From NCBI GenBank assembly GCA_937927685.1, contig CALBSC010000010.1, forward strand, positions 21,539 to 85,538: 64,000 nucleotides of DNA, written 5' to 3'. The DNA comes from an uncultured Burkholderiales bacterium (GTDB taxonomy: Bacteria; Pseudomonadota; Gammaproteobacteria; Burkholderiales; Burkholderiaceae_C). The notes beneath the pieces were generated by a model, which was given only the letters and a program-made list of their open reading frames with translations, was not told the DNA's origin and ran no database searches. The stretch's first letter is position 1; each line of letters opens with the position of its first letter. This document shows, piece by piece, positions 48,883 to 57,214 of this stretch. Position numbers and translations under genes: made by a program.

Positions 48883-50514
48883 TCAGGGTTGAAAGTCGGT
48901 GGCTTTGGCGCGCAGGTCGGTGCCTGGCTTGAGCCGGAATTTGGCAATTTTCATCGATCCGGTGTGCGGCAGTTCGTCCACCATCGCAATATACCTCGGT
49001 TGCTTGATCAGCGACAAATGCGCCACCGCATGCTGGTACACCTGTTGTGGGGTGAGCGTGGCCCCGGGGCGGGGGACCACCGCCACCAGAATCTCTTCCT
49101 CGCCCAGGTCGGACGCCACCCCGATGGCGGCACACTCCAGCACATCCGGGTGGCTCCCAATCACACTGTCGATCTCCGCCCCCGAGATGTTCTCCCCCCG
49201 GCGGCGGATGATGTCCTTCTTGCGGGTGAAGAAGAACAGATAGTCATCGCGGTCGCGCCGGCACAGGTCGCCGGTCAGGAACCACCCCTGGTGGAAGCTG
49301 GCGGCGGTTTGCTCGGGGTCGTTGAAGTAGCCCTGCATGAGGGTGGGGGTGCGCACCACCAGTTCGCCCACCTCGCCCACGGCGGCGTCTTGCCCGTCGT
49401 CGTTGAGGATGCGCACCTCGGGGCGGGGAACGGCAGGATCGGGGTGGGGCGAGATGCAACCCATGCTCCCCAGCTTGTGCGGGCCCAGAAAAGGGTTGCT
49501 CAGCACCCCGGGAATTTCCGTCATGCCGTAGCACTCGATGAGCGTGTGCACCCCAAACCGCTGCTGGAAGGTGTCGAGCAGGTCGCGGTTGAGCGGGGCC
49601 AGGAACATTTTGTGCAGGCGGTGGCCCGGCACAAACTCCTCGGGCGGGCGACGCGCCAGAATGGCGGCTGCCGACATGATGACGTTCACCTCGGTGGCCC
49701 GGGTCTGGGCCACCTGCTGCCAGAAGGCTGAAGCCGAGAACTTGCGAATCAGGATCAGCGTGCCACCGCAGGCCATGGCGCCGCCCAGGGAATACATCAG
49801 GGCGTTGATGTGAAAGAGCGGCAGCACACACATCACGCGCTCATCGGGCTGAAAGAACATGCGCTGAACAAAGGCTTCGGCGGTCAGCAGGTAGGTGCGC
49901 TGGCTGTGCATCACCCCTTTGGGGAAACCGGTGGTGCCCGAGGTGTAAATGATGAGGAAGGTGCTGTCGGCCGTGCCCACCCGGGTGTGCTCGTCTGCCG
50001 CGCTGCGGGCCCATTGGTCCAGCAAGGAGGCTTCAGCCCCCCACGGTTGGTCGATGATGACCCGCCAGGGCGCCGGCGCCATGCCGGCCACCGCCTCGGC
50101 CACGCGTGCGCTGGGTTCGGGCGAGCAGATCACGCCGCACACGCCGGCATGTTCAAAAATGTATCGCGCCTCGCGGGCTTCGAACTCGGGGTTGCACGGC
50201 ACCACGATAGCGCCCAGTCGGGCGCAGGCCAGCATGAGCACCACGGTGGCCGGGTGGTTGTAGGCCATCAGGCCGATCCGGTCGCCTGCGCCCACCCCAC
50301 GGTCCTTCAGCCATTGCACGGCGTGGTGGGCGCGTTGCGCGCACTCGCCCCAGGTCATCACCTGGTCTTCGTACTCCACCATCGACTGGTCGGGTTGCGC
50401 CGTGCAGCGAGAGGCAAAGAAATCGGCCAGGGAGAAATCATGCGCCGGAAAGCGCCGCAAGACCTCCAGCGGCGGGATCAAGGAAGCGGTGAATGAAGCA
50501 GGCGGGGCGGTCAT
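48883..50514 (-). CDS. AMP-binding acyl-CoA synthetase
   Basis: A 543-residue member of the ANL superfamily that activates a carboxylic acid as adenylate and transfers it to CoA. The P-loop is IIYTSGTTGFPKGVMHSQR, followed by CYGMTEIPGVLSNP, the hinge-side FLTGDLCRRDRDDYLFFFTRKKDIIRRRGENIS and the C-terminal catalytic lysine in HTGSMKIAKFRL. It resembles CaiC/FadD-like and aryl-CoA ligases; the acid is not identifiable. Being coupled to an intradiol dioxygenase and divergent from a Liv-type importer suggests an imported aromatic or branched acid. Confidence 0.87.
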   Translation of the reverse strand: MTAPPASFTASLIPPLEVLRRFPAHDFSLADFFASRCTAQPDQSMVEYEDQVMTWGECAQRAHHAVQWLKDRGVGAGDRIGLMAYNHPATVVLMLACARLGAIVVPCNPEFEAREARYIFEHAGVCGVICSPEPSARVAEAVAGMAPAPWRVIIDQPWGAEASLLDQWARSAADEHTRVGTADSTFLIIYTSGTTGFPKGVMHSQRTYLLTAEAFVQRMFFQPDERVMCVLPLFHINALMYSLGGAMACGGTLILIRKFSASAFWQQVAQTRATEVNVIMSAAAILARRPPEEFVPGHRLHKMFLAPLNRDLLDTFQQRFGVHTLIECYGMTEIPGVLSNPFLGPHKLGSMGCISPHPDPAVPRPEVRILNDDGQDAAVGEVGELVVRTPTLMQGYFNDPEQTAASFHQGWFLTGDLCRRDRDDYLFFFTRKKDIIRRRGENISGAEIDSVIGSHPDVLECAAIGVASDLGEEEILVAVVPRPGATLTPQQVYQHAVAHLSLIKQPRYIAMVDELPHTGSMKIAKFRLKPGTDLRAKATDFQP

Positions 50515-50657
50515 CGGAGGGATAGTCTCTGGGGCAAGTCAGGAATCATGCGTCACAGGGATGACAGGTCGGCTCAGGGTAACCACGCGGGTCTTGGCAG
50601 CAAGGGTAAGGTCAGAATGCAACGGCCATTGATCAACCCAAGGGAGAGACCTCCATC

Positions 50658-51851
50658 ATGCAAAGAAGACCGTTTTTGCAAGCGCTGGGCGCCAGCACGC
50701 TGCTCGCATCGCCACTGACGGGCTTGCATGCCCAAAACCGCCCCATCCGCGTGGGCAGTACCCTCTCCTTGACGGGGCCCCTGGCAGGCACCGCAGTGGT
50801 GCACAAAATTGCCGCCGAGATCTACATCGAGCAGGTCAACAAGCGCGGGGGCTGGCTGGGCCGCCCGGTGGAGTGGGTGGTCAAGGACGACCAGTCCAAG
50901 CCCGATCTGGCCCGCACCCTCTATGAGCAACTCATCACCGGTGACAAGGTCGACCTGCTGATGGGCCCCTACGCCACCGCCAACTCGCTGGCTGCCATGG
51001 GCGTGGCCCAGCGCAACAGCAAGGTGCTGGTGACCAACTCCTTTGGTGTGCCGTCCCTGGCCAAGTACGACATGCACTTTGCCGGCTATGTCATGGGGCA
51101 TGACCCCGGCACCACCGTGCCCAACACCCTGATGGACAGTCTGGCCGCCGGTGGCCAGTCGCCCAAGACGGTGGCCATGGTGACCAGCAAGTTCCCCTCG
51201 GTGGTGTTCATGTCGCAAGGCGCACGCGAGGTCTTCAAAAAGCGCGGCCTGCAAGAAAAACTCTGGCTGGAGTGGGAGTTCGGCAACAAGGAGTACGGCC
51301 CGATTGCCGCGCGCCTCAAGGAAGCCAACGCCGACCTGGTGTGGGTGGGCTCCATCGGCCCTGAGAGCATCCAGTTGCTCGAGGCCATGAACAAGATCGA
51401 CTACCGCCCCAAGCTGCAATTCCACCTGTACCCCACACCGGGTCCGCTGGCGCAGTCGCCCCTGGCGGCCAACGTGCTCACCGTGACCACCTTCGAGCAG
51501 CACGCGCCGTTCACCAACGCGCCTGGCGTGGGCGAGATCATCAAGATCTACAACGAGCGTGCCGGCAAGGCGGGCTTGCCCGACACGGCGTTTGAACTGC
51601 AGGCGGCCAACGCGGTGACGGGATGGCAAATTCTCGAGGCGGGTATCAAGGGCTCCAACAGCCTGGATGACCGCAAGATTGCCGACTGGCTCAAGGCCAA
51701 CAAGATCGACACCCTGGTGGGCAAGTTGCGCTTTGACGGCCCCAACAACTACGGCGACGACCTGAACCGCATCAAGCAGTTGCAAAACGGCAAATGGGTC
51801 GTCATCCATCCCAAGGACGTGGCGATGCCCGGCTCGCGTCTGGCGGTCTGA
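50658..51851 (+). CDS. Branched-chain-type ABC transporter periplasmic binding protein (LivJ-like)
   Basis: A 397-residue type I binding protein. The signal peptide is MQRRPFLQALGASTLLASPL, cleaved near GLHAQ. Family blocks are IRVGSTLSLTGPLAGTAVVHKIAAEIYIEQVNKRGG, VDLLMGPYATANSLAAMGVAQ and VWVGSIGPESIQLLEAM. Many such receptors in Burkholderiales bind aromatic acids rather than leucine. It leads a complete importer operon (to 55271) and is divergent from the acyl-CoA synthetase gene across 143 bp. Confidence 0.88.
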   Translation: MQRRPFLQALGASTLLASPLTGLHAQNRPIRVGSTLSLTGPLAGTAVVHKIAAEIYIEQVNKRGGWLGRPVEWVVKDDQSKPDLARTLYEQLITGDKVDLLMGPYATANSLAAMGVAQRNSKVLVTNSFGVPSLAKYDMHFAGYVMGHDPGTTVPNTLMDSLAAGGQSPKTVAMVTSKFPSVVFMSQGAREVFKKRGLQEKLWLEWEFGNKEYGPIAARLKEANADLVWVGSIGPESIQLLEAMNKIDYRPKLQFHLYPTPGPLAQSPLAANVLTVTTFEQHAPFTNAPGVGEIIKIYNERAGKAGLPDTAFELQAANAVTGWQILEAGIKGSNSLDDRKIADWLKANKIDTLVGKLRFDGPNNYGDDLNRIKQLQNGKWVVIHPKDVAMPGSRLAV

Positions 51852-51923
51852 TTCAGCACTTGCTCGTGTTTTTCCTGGACTGAGCGTCAGCCCTGCCGGC
51901 CGGCAGGGCGCGCCTGAATCTGC

Positions 51924-52775
51924 ATGCCCAGTGCTTCTCTTCTGTTGCAATCCCTCGCCTCGGGTGTCTTCATTGGCGCCTTGTACGGCCTGATTGGCCT
52001 GGGCCTGGGTCTGGGCTGGGGGCTGTTGCGGCTGATCAACCTGGCGCATTTTGCGTGGGTGTTCCTGGCGGCCTACATCACCTACGAACTCAAGACCCGT
52101 CTGGGCATTGACCCGCTGGTCTCACTCATCGGGTTGGTGCCACTCTTTGCCTTGCTGGGCGTGGCCATGCAGGCCTTGCTGGCCCGCTTTGCCATCACGC
52201 CCTTCAACTCCTTGCTGGCCACCTTCGGCTTGACGGTGGCGGTGGAGGCCTTCCTGCAATTGATCTGGAGCGCCGACTTCCGTCGCATGGCCTCGCACTA
52301 CGACGAACTCAAGCTGCGCCTGGGGCCCATGGTGGTGACCTATTCCGAGGTGGTCACCATCGTGCTGGCCTGGGTGATGGGTGGGCTGGTGTGGTGGATG
52401 CTGTATCGCACGGACCTGGGCAAGTCCATCCGCGCCAGTGCCGAGGATGCCGCCATGGCCACCGCGTTTGGCATTGATGCGCACCGGCTCGCGCTCGGCT
52501 TGTCCGGCGCCTGTGCCGCCCTGGCGGCGTGTGCGGGTGTGTGTGTGGCCCTGACCTTCACCCTGGCCCCCTCGCAAATTTATGCCTGGGTGGGCGTGGT
52601 GTTTGCCACCGTGATGATGGGGCGACTGGGCTCGGCCTGGGTGCCCTTGCTGGCGGGCCTCTTCATCGGCCTGAGCGAATCGCTCACCATGGCGCTCACG
52701 GCCCCCACCTGGGCGCCGCTGGTGTCGTTCACCTTGCTCATTCTCATCCTGATCACGAGGCGCAGCCATGACTGA
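51924..52775 (+). CDS. Branched-chain-type ABC permease (LivH-like)
   Basis: A 283-residue inner-membrane permease with about eight helices (SGVFIGALYGLIGLGLGLGWG, ARFAITPFNSLLATFGLTVAVE). LGKSIRASAEDAAMATAFGIDAHRLALGLSGACAAL is the conserved cytoplasmic loop and following helix of LivH. It begins 72 bp after the receptor gene and overlaps the LivM-LivG fusion by 8 bp, so translation is coupled. Confidence 0.9.
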   Translation: MPSASLLLQSLASGVFIGALYGLIGLGLGLGWGLLRLINLAHFAWVFLAAYITYELKTRLGIDPLVSLIGLVPLFALLGVAMQALLARFAITPFNSLLATFGLTVAVEAFLQLIWSADFRRMASHYDELKLRLGPMVVTYSEVVTIVLAWVMGGLVWWMLYRTDLGKSIRASAEDAAMATAFGIDAHRLALGLSGACAALAACAGVCVALTFTLAPSQIYAWVGVVFATVMMGRLGSAWVPLLAGLFIGLSESLTMALTAPTWAPLVSFTLLILILITRRSHD

Positions 52776-54564
52776 TCGACTGCGCGGGATGGGCGTGGCG
52801 GGCCTTTTGGCCGTGTTGGTGGCGGCTCCTTACCTGGGCTTGCCGGTGCACCTGCAGTCGCTGCTGTATGTGCTGTTTTTCTGGGTCACCTTGGCCACCA
52901 GCTGGAACATGCTGTCGGGCTACTCGGGCTATTTTTCCTTTGGCCATGGCGCTTTCTTTGGGGTGGGCATGTATGGCATGGCCACCTTTGCCACCAAACT
53001 CGAGTGGCCACTGTGGGCGTCGCTGCTGGCGTCTGGCGTAGCCGCCTCGTGCCTGGCCCTGGGCATTGGCGCGGTGGTGTTTCGCCTGCGCGCGATTCGC
53101 GGCGAGGCCTTTGCGCTCATTACCCTGGCCGTGACCTTTGTGCTGGCCACGCTGATTGTCAATACCCCGATTGATGGCGGGCCTGGCGTCTACCTGATGG
53201 GCGTGCAAATTCCCACGCTGGGGCCGGCGCCGGCGTCGACGTTCTACTACCTGGGGCTGGTGCTGGCGGTGATTTGCGTCGGGGTGGCGCGCCGTTTGTT
53301 GCAGTCGCGCGCGGGCCTGGGCTTGCTGGCCATCCACGACGACGAGGATGTGGCCGAGGTGCATGGGGTGGCCACCTTCGGGTTGAAGATGCAGGCCTTT
53401 GCGCTGTCGAGTTTCTTCGCGGGTCTCATGGGGGCGGTGCATGCCCTCTATGTGTCCTATGTGACGGTGGGCGAAACCTTCAACATCACCGTGCCCCTCA
53501 CCGTGGTGCTGATGAGTGTGCTGGGCGGCAGCCGTCATTGGGCCGGCCCGATGCTGGGCGGCATTCTCATCACCTTGTTGCTCAACGCCTTCACCGAGGG
53601 CAACAGTGCGCTGGTGGGCAAGATCATCATTGGCGCCGTGCTCTTTGTGGCGGTGCTGGTCATGCCGCAGGGCATTCTGGGCACCTGGATGGCTCGGCAG
53701 CGGCGACGTTGGCTGGCGCAGGTGGCGGTGGAAGATGGCTCGCCTGCTGAGGTGTCGCATGGCGGTGCAGCCCCTGAAGCCACCTCGGCGGCGTCTGCCC
53801 TTGCAAAACCCCACACGTACGACCCGAACGCCCCCGTGGTGCTCGAGGTGCGCGGCCTGGGCAAGAACTTCGCGGGCATCCAGGCGCTGAGCCACGTCGA
53901 TCTGCAGGTGCGCGCAGGCGAGATCCTGGGTTTGCTGGGGCCCAATGGGTCGGGCAAGTCCACCTTCATCAACGTGGTGACCGGACACTTTCTGCCCAGC
54001 GCCGGTTCGGTGCGCATCCTCGGGCAGGAGTCGGCCGGCTTGCCGGCGCACGCGATCCGCCGGCGTGGTGTTTCTCGCACCTACCAGATCCCTCGCCCCT
54101 TCGGGGGTTTGACTGTGCTGCAAAACGTGAGCCTGTCCGCGCAGTATGGTGTTCAAGACATCAGCACCGAGCAGGCCGAGGCCAGCGCGCGCGAGTGGCT
54201 GGCCTTCACCGGCTTGCAGGACAAGGCCGATCACCTGCCGGAAGAACTCAACCTGCACCAACGCAAGTTCCTGGAACTCGCTCGAGCCCTGGCGGCACGT
54301 CCGCAGGTGTTGCTGCTCGATGAAGTGCTTTCAGGTCTCACGCCCTCGGAAATCGCCACCGCGGTCAGCACCATCCAGCGCATCCGCGATGCGGGCACCT
54401 CCATCGTGTTTGTCGAGCATGTGATGAGTGCGGTGATGGCGCTGTCTGACCGGTTGGTGGTGCTCGATCAGGGGCGGGTGATCGCTGAAGGTTTGCCGCA
54501 GGACGTGATGAGTCGCGACGTGGTGGTGCGTGCCTACCTGGGCGACGAACGGATGGTGGGCTGA
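52768..54564 (+). CDS. Fused LivM-LivG permease/ATPase
   Basis: A 598-residue fusion. Residues about 1-310 are a LivM-type permease (SWNMLSGYSGYFSFGHGAFFGVGMYG; LRAIRGEAFALITLAVTFVLATLI; FALSSFFAGLMGAVHALY). A linker rich in Ala and Pro (about 320-345) leads to a LivG-type ATPase: Walker A GPNGSGKST, Q-loop YQIPRPFGGLTVLQN, signature-region LHQRKFLELARALAARPQVLLLDEVLSGLTPSE, with LHQRK in place of LSGGQ, and HVMSAVMALSDRLVVLDQG. The non-canonical signature is notable. The fused form replaces two separate genes. Confidence 0.9.
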   Translation: MTDRLRGMGVAGLLAVLVAAPYLGLPVHLQSLLYVLFFWVTLATSWNMLSGYSGYFSFGHGAFFGVGMYGMATFATKLEWPLWASLLASGVAASCLALGIGAVVFRLRAIRGEAFALITLAVTFVLATLIVNTPIDGGPGVYLMGVQIPTLGPAPASTFYYLGLVLAVICVGVARRLLQSRAGLGLLAIHDDEDVAEVHGVATFGLKMQAFALSSFFAGLMGAVHALYVSYVTVGETFNITVPLTVVLMSVLGGSRHWAGPMLGGILITLLLNAFTEGNSALVGKIIIGAVLFVAVLVMPQGILGTWMARQRRRWLAQVAVEDGSPAEVSHGGAAPEATSAASALAKPHTYDPNAPVVLEVRGLGKNFAGIQALSHVDLQVRAGEILGLLGPNGSGKSTFINVVTGHFLPSAGSVRILGQESAGLPAHAIRRRGVSRTYQIPRPFGGLTVLQNVSLSAQYGVQDISTEQAEASAREWLAFTGLQDKADHLPEELNLHQRKFLELARALAARPQVLLLDEVLSGLTPSEIATAVSTIQRIRDAGTSIVFVEHVMSAVMALSDRLVVLDQGRVIAEGLPQDVMSRDVVVRAYLGDERMVG

Positions 54565-54566
54565 TC

Positions 54567-55271
54567 ATGCTGCAACTGCACAACGTTCAAGTGAACTACG
54601 GCGCCGCCCCGGCTTTGTGGGGCATTGACCTCGAAGTGCGCGCGGGCGAACTGGTCTCGGTCATCGGGCCCAACGGCGCTGGCAAGACCACGCTGATCCA
54701 CGCCATCATGGGGCTCAACCGGTTGAGTGCGGGCACCATCACCTGGGAAGGGGAGGTGATCTCCAGCTTGCCGCCCAGCCGTCTGTGCGAGCGCGGCCTG
54801 GCCCTGGTGCCCGAAAGTCGTCGCCTCTTCACCGGCATGACGGTGCGCGAAAACCTCGAGCTCGGGGCCATGCACCCGGCCGCGAAGCAACGCCGCGCCG
54901 ATTCACTCGAGCGGGTGTGCGATCTGTTTCCGGCGGTGCGACAGAAGTTGTCGCAAGTCTCGGGGACCTTGTCCGGGGGACAGCAACAAATGGTGGCCAT
55001 TGGCCGCGCTCTCATGGCGCTGCCCCGCGTACTCTTGCTCGATGAGCCCTCGCTCGGGCTCGCGCCCACCATCGTGTCCGACATGTTCCGCGTGATTCAA
55101 TCCATCCACCAGGCAGGCACGGCGGTGATGCTGGTCGAGCAAAACGTCAGCCGCGCACTGGCCATCTCGTCTCGCACCTATGTGCTGGAGAACGGGCGGG
55201 TGATTGCCCAGGGCGAGTCGGCTGAACTGGCCCATCGGCCGGAGATACGCAAGGCGTATTTGGGGTTGTGA
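54567..55271 (+). CDS. Branched-chain-type ABC transporter ATPase (LivF-like)
   Basis: A 234-residue ATPase. Motifs are Walker A GPNGAGKTT, Q-loop VPESRRLFTGMTVRENLELGA, signature LSGGQQQMVAIGRALMALPRVLLLDEPSLGLAPTIV and the LivF ending VEQNVSRALAISSRTYVLENGRV. It starts two bases after the fusion gene and pairs with its LivG half; because the latter has an altered signature, this subunit may provide the catalytically competent site. It ends the operon. Confidence 0.92.
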   Translation: MLQLHNVQVNYGAAPALWGIDLEVRAGELVSVIGPNGAGKTTLIHAIMGLNRLSAGTITWEGEVISSLPPSRLCERGLALVPESRRLFTGMTVRENLELGAMHPAAKQRRADSLERVCDLFPAVRQKLSQVSGTLSGGQQQMVAIGRALMALPRVLLLDEPSLGLAPTIVSDMFRVIQSIHQAGTAVMLVEQNVSRALAISSRTYVLENGRVIAQGESAELAHRPEIRKAYLGL

Positions 55272-55342
55272 AGGCGGGTCATCACGGCCGTGTGTGATTC
55301 AGCGCGACATCTCCCAACCCGACTGTTCGTCAACAACTTGTT

Positions 55343-55621
55343 TCACACCCGCTCCAACCGAACCACCGCACGACAACCGAGGGCCTCGGCATAGCGTTGA
55401 ACGGTCCGCATCAAGGGCTGGCGATGACCGCCTTCCAGCCGTGCAATCACACTTTGCGTGGTGCCCATGCGATCCGCCACTTCCGCCTGTGTCAGACCGG
55501 CGCGGGTGCGTGCGCTGATGAGTTCGTGAACCAAGCTGAATTCATCGCCCAGCGCCTGATACGCCACGCGGGTTTGCTTGTCGGCCAGCAGTTCGCGCTT
55601 GAAGGTCTTGAGAGTTTTCAT
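55343..55621 (-). CDS. HigA-like antitoxin (XRE family)
   Basis: A 92-residue helix-turn-helix protein: ISARTRAGLTQAEVADRMGTTQSVIARLEGGHRQPLMRTVQRYAEALG is the DNA-binding domain. The ATG at 55621 overlaps the stop of the toxin gene as ATGA, so the two are coupled in the toxin-first order of HigBA modules. It should neutralise the toxin and repress the shared promoter at 55942-55971. Confidence 0.87.
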   Translation of the reverse strand: MKTLKTFKRELLADKQTRVAYQALGDEFSLVHELISARTRAGLTQAEVADRMGTTQSVIARLEGGHRQPLMRTVQRYAEALGCRAVVRLERV

Positions 55622-55941
55622 TGAGTACCGTTCCATCGTTTCAGTGCCGTTGACAGGGCACTGTTGGGCGTGCGCTGTGTTTTTTTGATGAACACATGCA
55701 AGACCAACAAACGCCTGTCTTGAACGGCGACATACACGGCCCGCGCAATTCCATCACGCCCTTGCATTCGCATCTCCCACAATTTGTTGGTCAGGGGGCG
55801 AACCAGTGGCAACCCGATGCGTTGGGGTCCGAACTCCTCGAGCATTTCAGCGATACGCAGAAACCGAGCCCGCATGTCTGGCGGCAGTGAGAGCAACTCT
55901 GCTTCTGCCTGCGCATGGATGACGACCGTCCATGGGTTCAT
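55618..55941 (-). CDS. HigB/RelE-like toxin (Gp49 family)
   Basis: A 107-residue protein of the phage-derived Gp49/HigB group. RPLTNKLWEMRMQGRDGIARAVYVAVQDRRLLVLHVFIKKTQRTP is the characteristic core. Such toxins cut mRNA at the ribosome. The reading frame is intact and full length, so the module is probably active. It overlaps the antitoxin by 4 bp and lies 2.5 kb from the AbiE pair. Confidence 0.87.
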   Translation of the reverse strand: MNPWTVVIHAQAEAELLSLPPDMRARFLRIAEMLEEFGPQRIGLPLVRPLTNKLWEMRMQGRDGIARAVYVAVQDRRLLVLHVFIKKTQRTPNSALSTALKRWNGTQ

Positions 55942-55971
55942 ATCATAGCCCTTTTGCTATATTGAGATCAA
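55942..55971 (-). promoter_or_regulatory. Promoter and operator candidate of the HigBA-like module
   Basis: Read on the minus strand, TTGATC (55971-55966) and TATGAT (55947-55942) lie 18 bp apart just before the toxin start. The inverted repeat ATAGC-N6-GCTAT (55945-55960) overlaps the -10 end, the usual place for antitoxin autorepression. Confidence 0.5.
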
Positions 55972-56080
55972 GCAAAAAAGTGTGCCTGCCGCCACCCAAG
56001 GCGACAAGACTCAGGGCATGAAGGGTGAATATTGGCCGTCGTAAGCGCTGACGGAACTGCTCAGAAATTTCTGCAAACAA

Positions 56081-57046
56081 TCAGTCCAGCCGCGCGCCCG
56101 ACTGCTTCACCGCCTCCGCCCAGCGCGGCATTTCCTGCGTGAGGTAGCGATGAAAATCGGCCGCACCCAAAAAGGCCGGATCCGCCCCCTGGCTCACCAT
56201 GCGTTGGCGGATATCGGCTTGCGAGAGCACCGTCTTGAAGGCCTGGCTCAAGGTGTTGACCACATCCGCGGGGGTGCCCGCTGGCGCCAGAAACCCGTAA
56301 AACCCCACCACCTCGAACGCCTTGAGGCCCGCTTCGGCCACGGTGGGAATGTCCGGCAGCGCGGGGCTGCGCTCGCGCCCGGTGACGGCCAGGGCCCGCA
56401 CCTTGCCTTGCTTGTGATAGACCGACGCCTGCGGCACGCTCTCGGCCATGAACTGCACCTGACCGGCCATCAGGTCGGTGAAGGCCGGTGCGCTGCCCCG
56501 GTAGGGAATGTGCACCATGAACAGTCCGGTGGCCGTCTTGAACATTTCCGGCACGAGGTGGCTGATGCCGCCATTGCCCGCTGACCCGTAGTTGATCTGG
56601 CCCGGGCGCGCACGCGCGTACTCGATGAACTGGGGCAGGTTGGTGACAGGCACTTGTGGGTTCACCAGCAACGCCAACGGCTGCATGGCGGTGCGTGCAA
56701 TGGGCGTGAAGTCGCGCAGGGTCTGGTAGGGCAGTCGGCTGTACAACGCAGGGTTGATCACCATCACACCCGTATTGGCCAGCATGAGGGTGTAGCCATC
56801 AGCCGGCGCCTTCATCACCTCTTGTGCACCCACCGTGCCGCCCGCACCGGCCTTGTAGTCGATGAGGATGGGTTGCCCCAGCACTTGCTGCAAGCGGTCT
56901 GACAACAATCGCGCGTGTTGATCGAGGGGCCCTCCCGCAGGAAAGCCCATGACGATGCGGATGGGCTTGGTGGGAAAGTCGGCGGCCCACACGGTATTGG
57001 CGGTGTTCGCCAAGACCGCCAACACGAATCGGAATATCCATTTCAT
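56081..57046 (-). CDS. Bug-family (TctC-like) periplasmic solute receptor 5
   Basis: A 321-residue receptor with a signal peptide (MKWIFRFVLAVLANTANTVW, cleaved after AA). Hallmarks are FPTKPIRIVMGFPAGGPLDQHARLLSD, LIDYKAGAGGTVGAQEVMKAPADGYTLM, NYGSAGNGGISHLVPEMF and HIPYRGSAPAFTDLMAGQVQFM. It stands alone between the HigBA-like module and tRNA-Thr with no enzyme gene next to it. The 138 bp toward the toxin gene contain only the toxin promoter. Confidence 0.87.
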   Translation of the reverse strand: MKWIFRFVLAVLANTANTVWAADFPTKPIRIVMGFPAGGPLDQHARLLSDRLQQVLGQPILIDYKAGAGGTVGAQEVMKAPADGYTLMLANTGVMVINPALYSRLPYQTLRDFTPIARTAMQPLALLVNPQVPVTNLPQFIEYARARPGQINYGSAGNGGISHLVPEMFKTATGLFMVHIPYRGSAPAFTDLMAGQVQFMAESVPQASVYHKQGKVRALAVTGRERSPALPDIPTVAEAGLKAFEVVGFYGFLAPAGTPADVVNTLSQAFKTVLSQADIRQRMVSQGADPAFLGAADFHRYLTQEMPRWAEAVKQSGARLD

Positions 57047-57103
57047 GGCTCAAGCATGCCACAAGACAGAATGGGTCAAAAAATTCGTTAAAATAGCCGA
57101 AGT

Positions 57104-57179
57104 GCCGGTGTAGCTCAGTCGGTAGAGCAGCTCATTCGTAATGAGAAGGTCGGGTGTTCGATTCATCTCTCCGGCACCA
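57104..57179 (+). tRNA. tRNA-Thr (anticodon CGT)
   Basis: A 76-base tRNA with encoded CCA. The D-arm is GCTC-N8-GAGC, the anticodon loop is TTCGTAA with CGT at the centre, and the T-arm has TTCGATT. The layout matches E. coli thrW, including the unpaired 27-43 position. The acceptor stem (GCCGGTG with CTCCGGC) has a T-T mismatch at the sixth pair and the T-stem has two G-T pairs, so it is slightly weak, but otherwise complete. It reads forward between a Bug receptor gene and the AbiE pair. No copy of its 3' end was found downstream. Confidence 0.95.
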
Positions 57180-57214
57180 TTCAAACCCCTGGTTCACCCC
57201 AAACCAGAAGACCC

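Noticed and set aside
50574..52049. 491-codon minus-strand frame opposite the LivJ-like receptor
   Set aside because: Shadow composition; the plus strand encodes a receptor with signal peptide and family blocks.
52753..54261. 502-codon minus-strand frame opposite the LivM-LivG fusion
   Set aside because: Composition is dominated by Gln, His, Arg and Gly with no domain; the plus-strand gene carries all transporter motifs.
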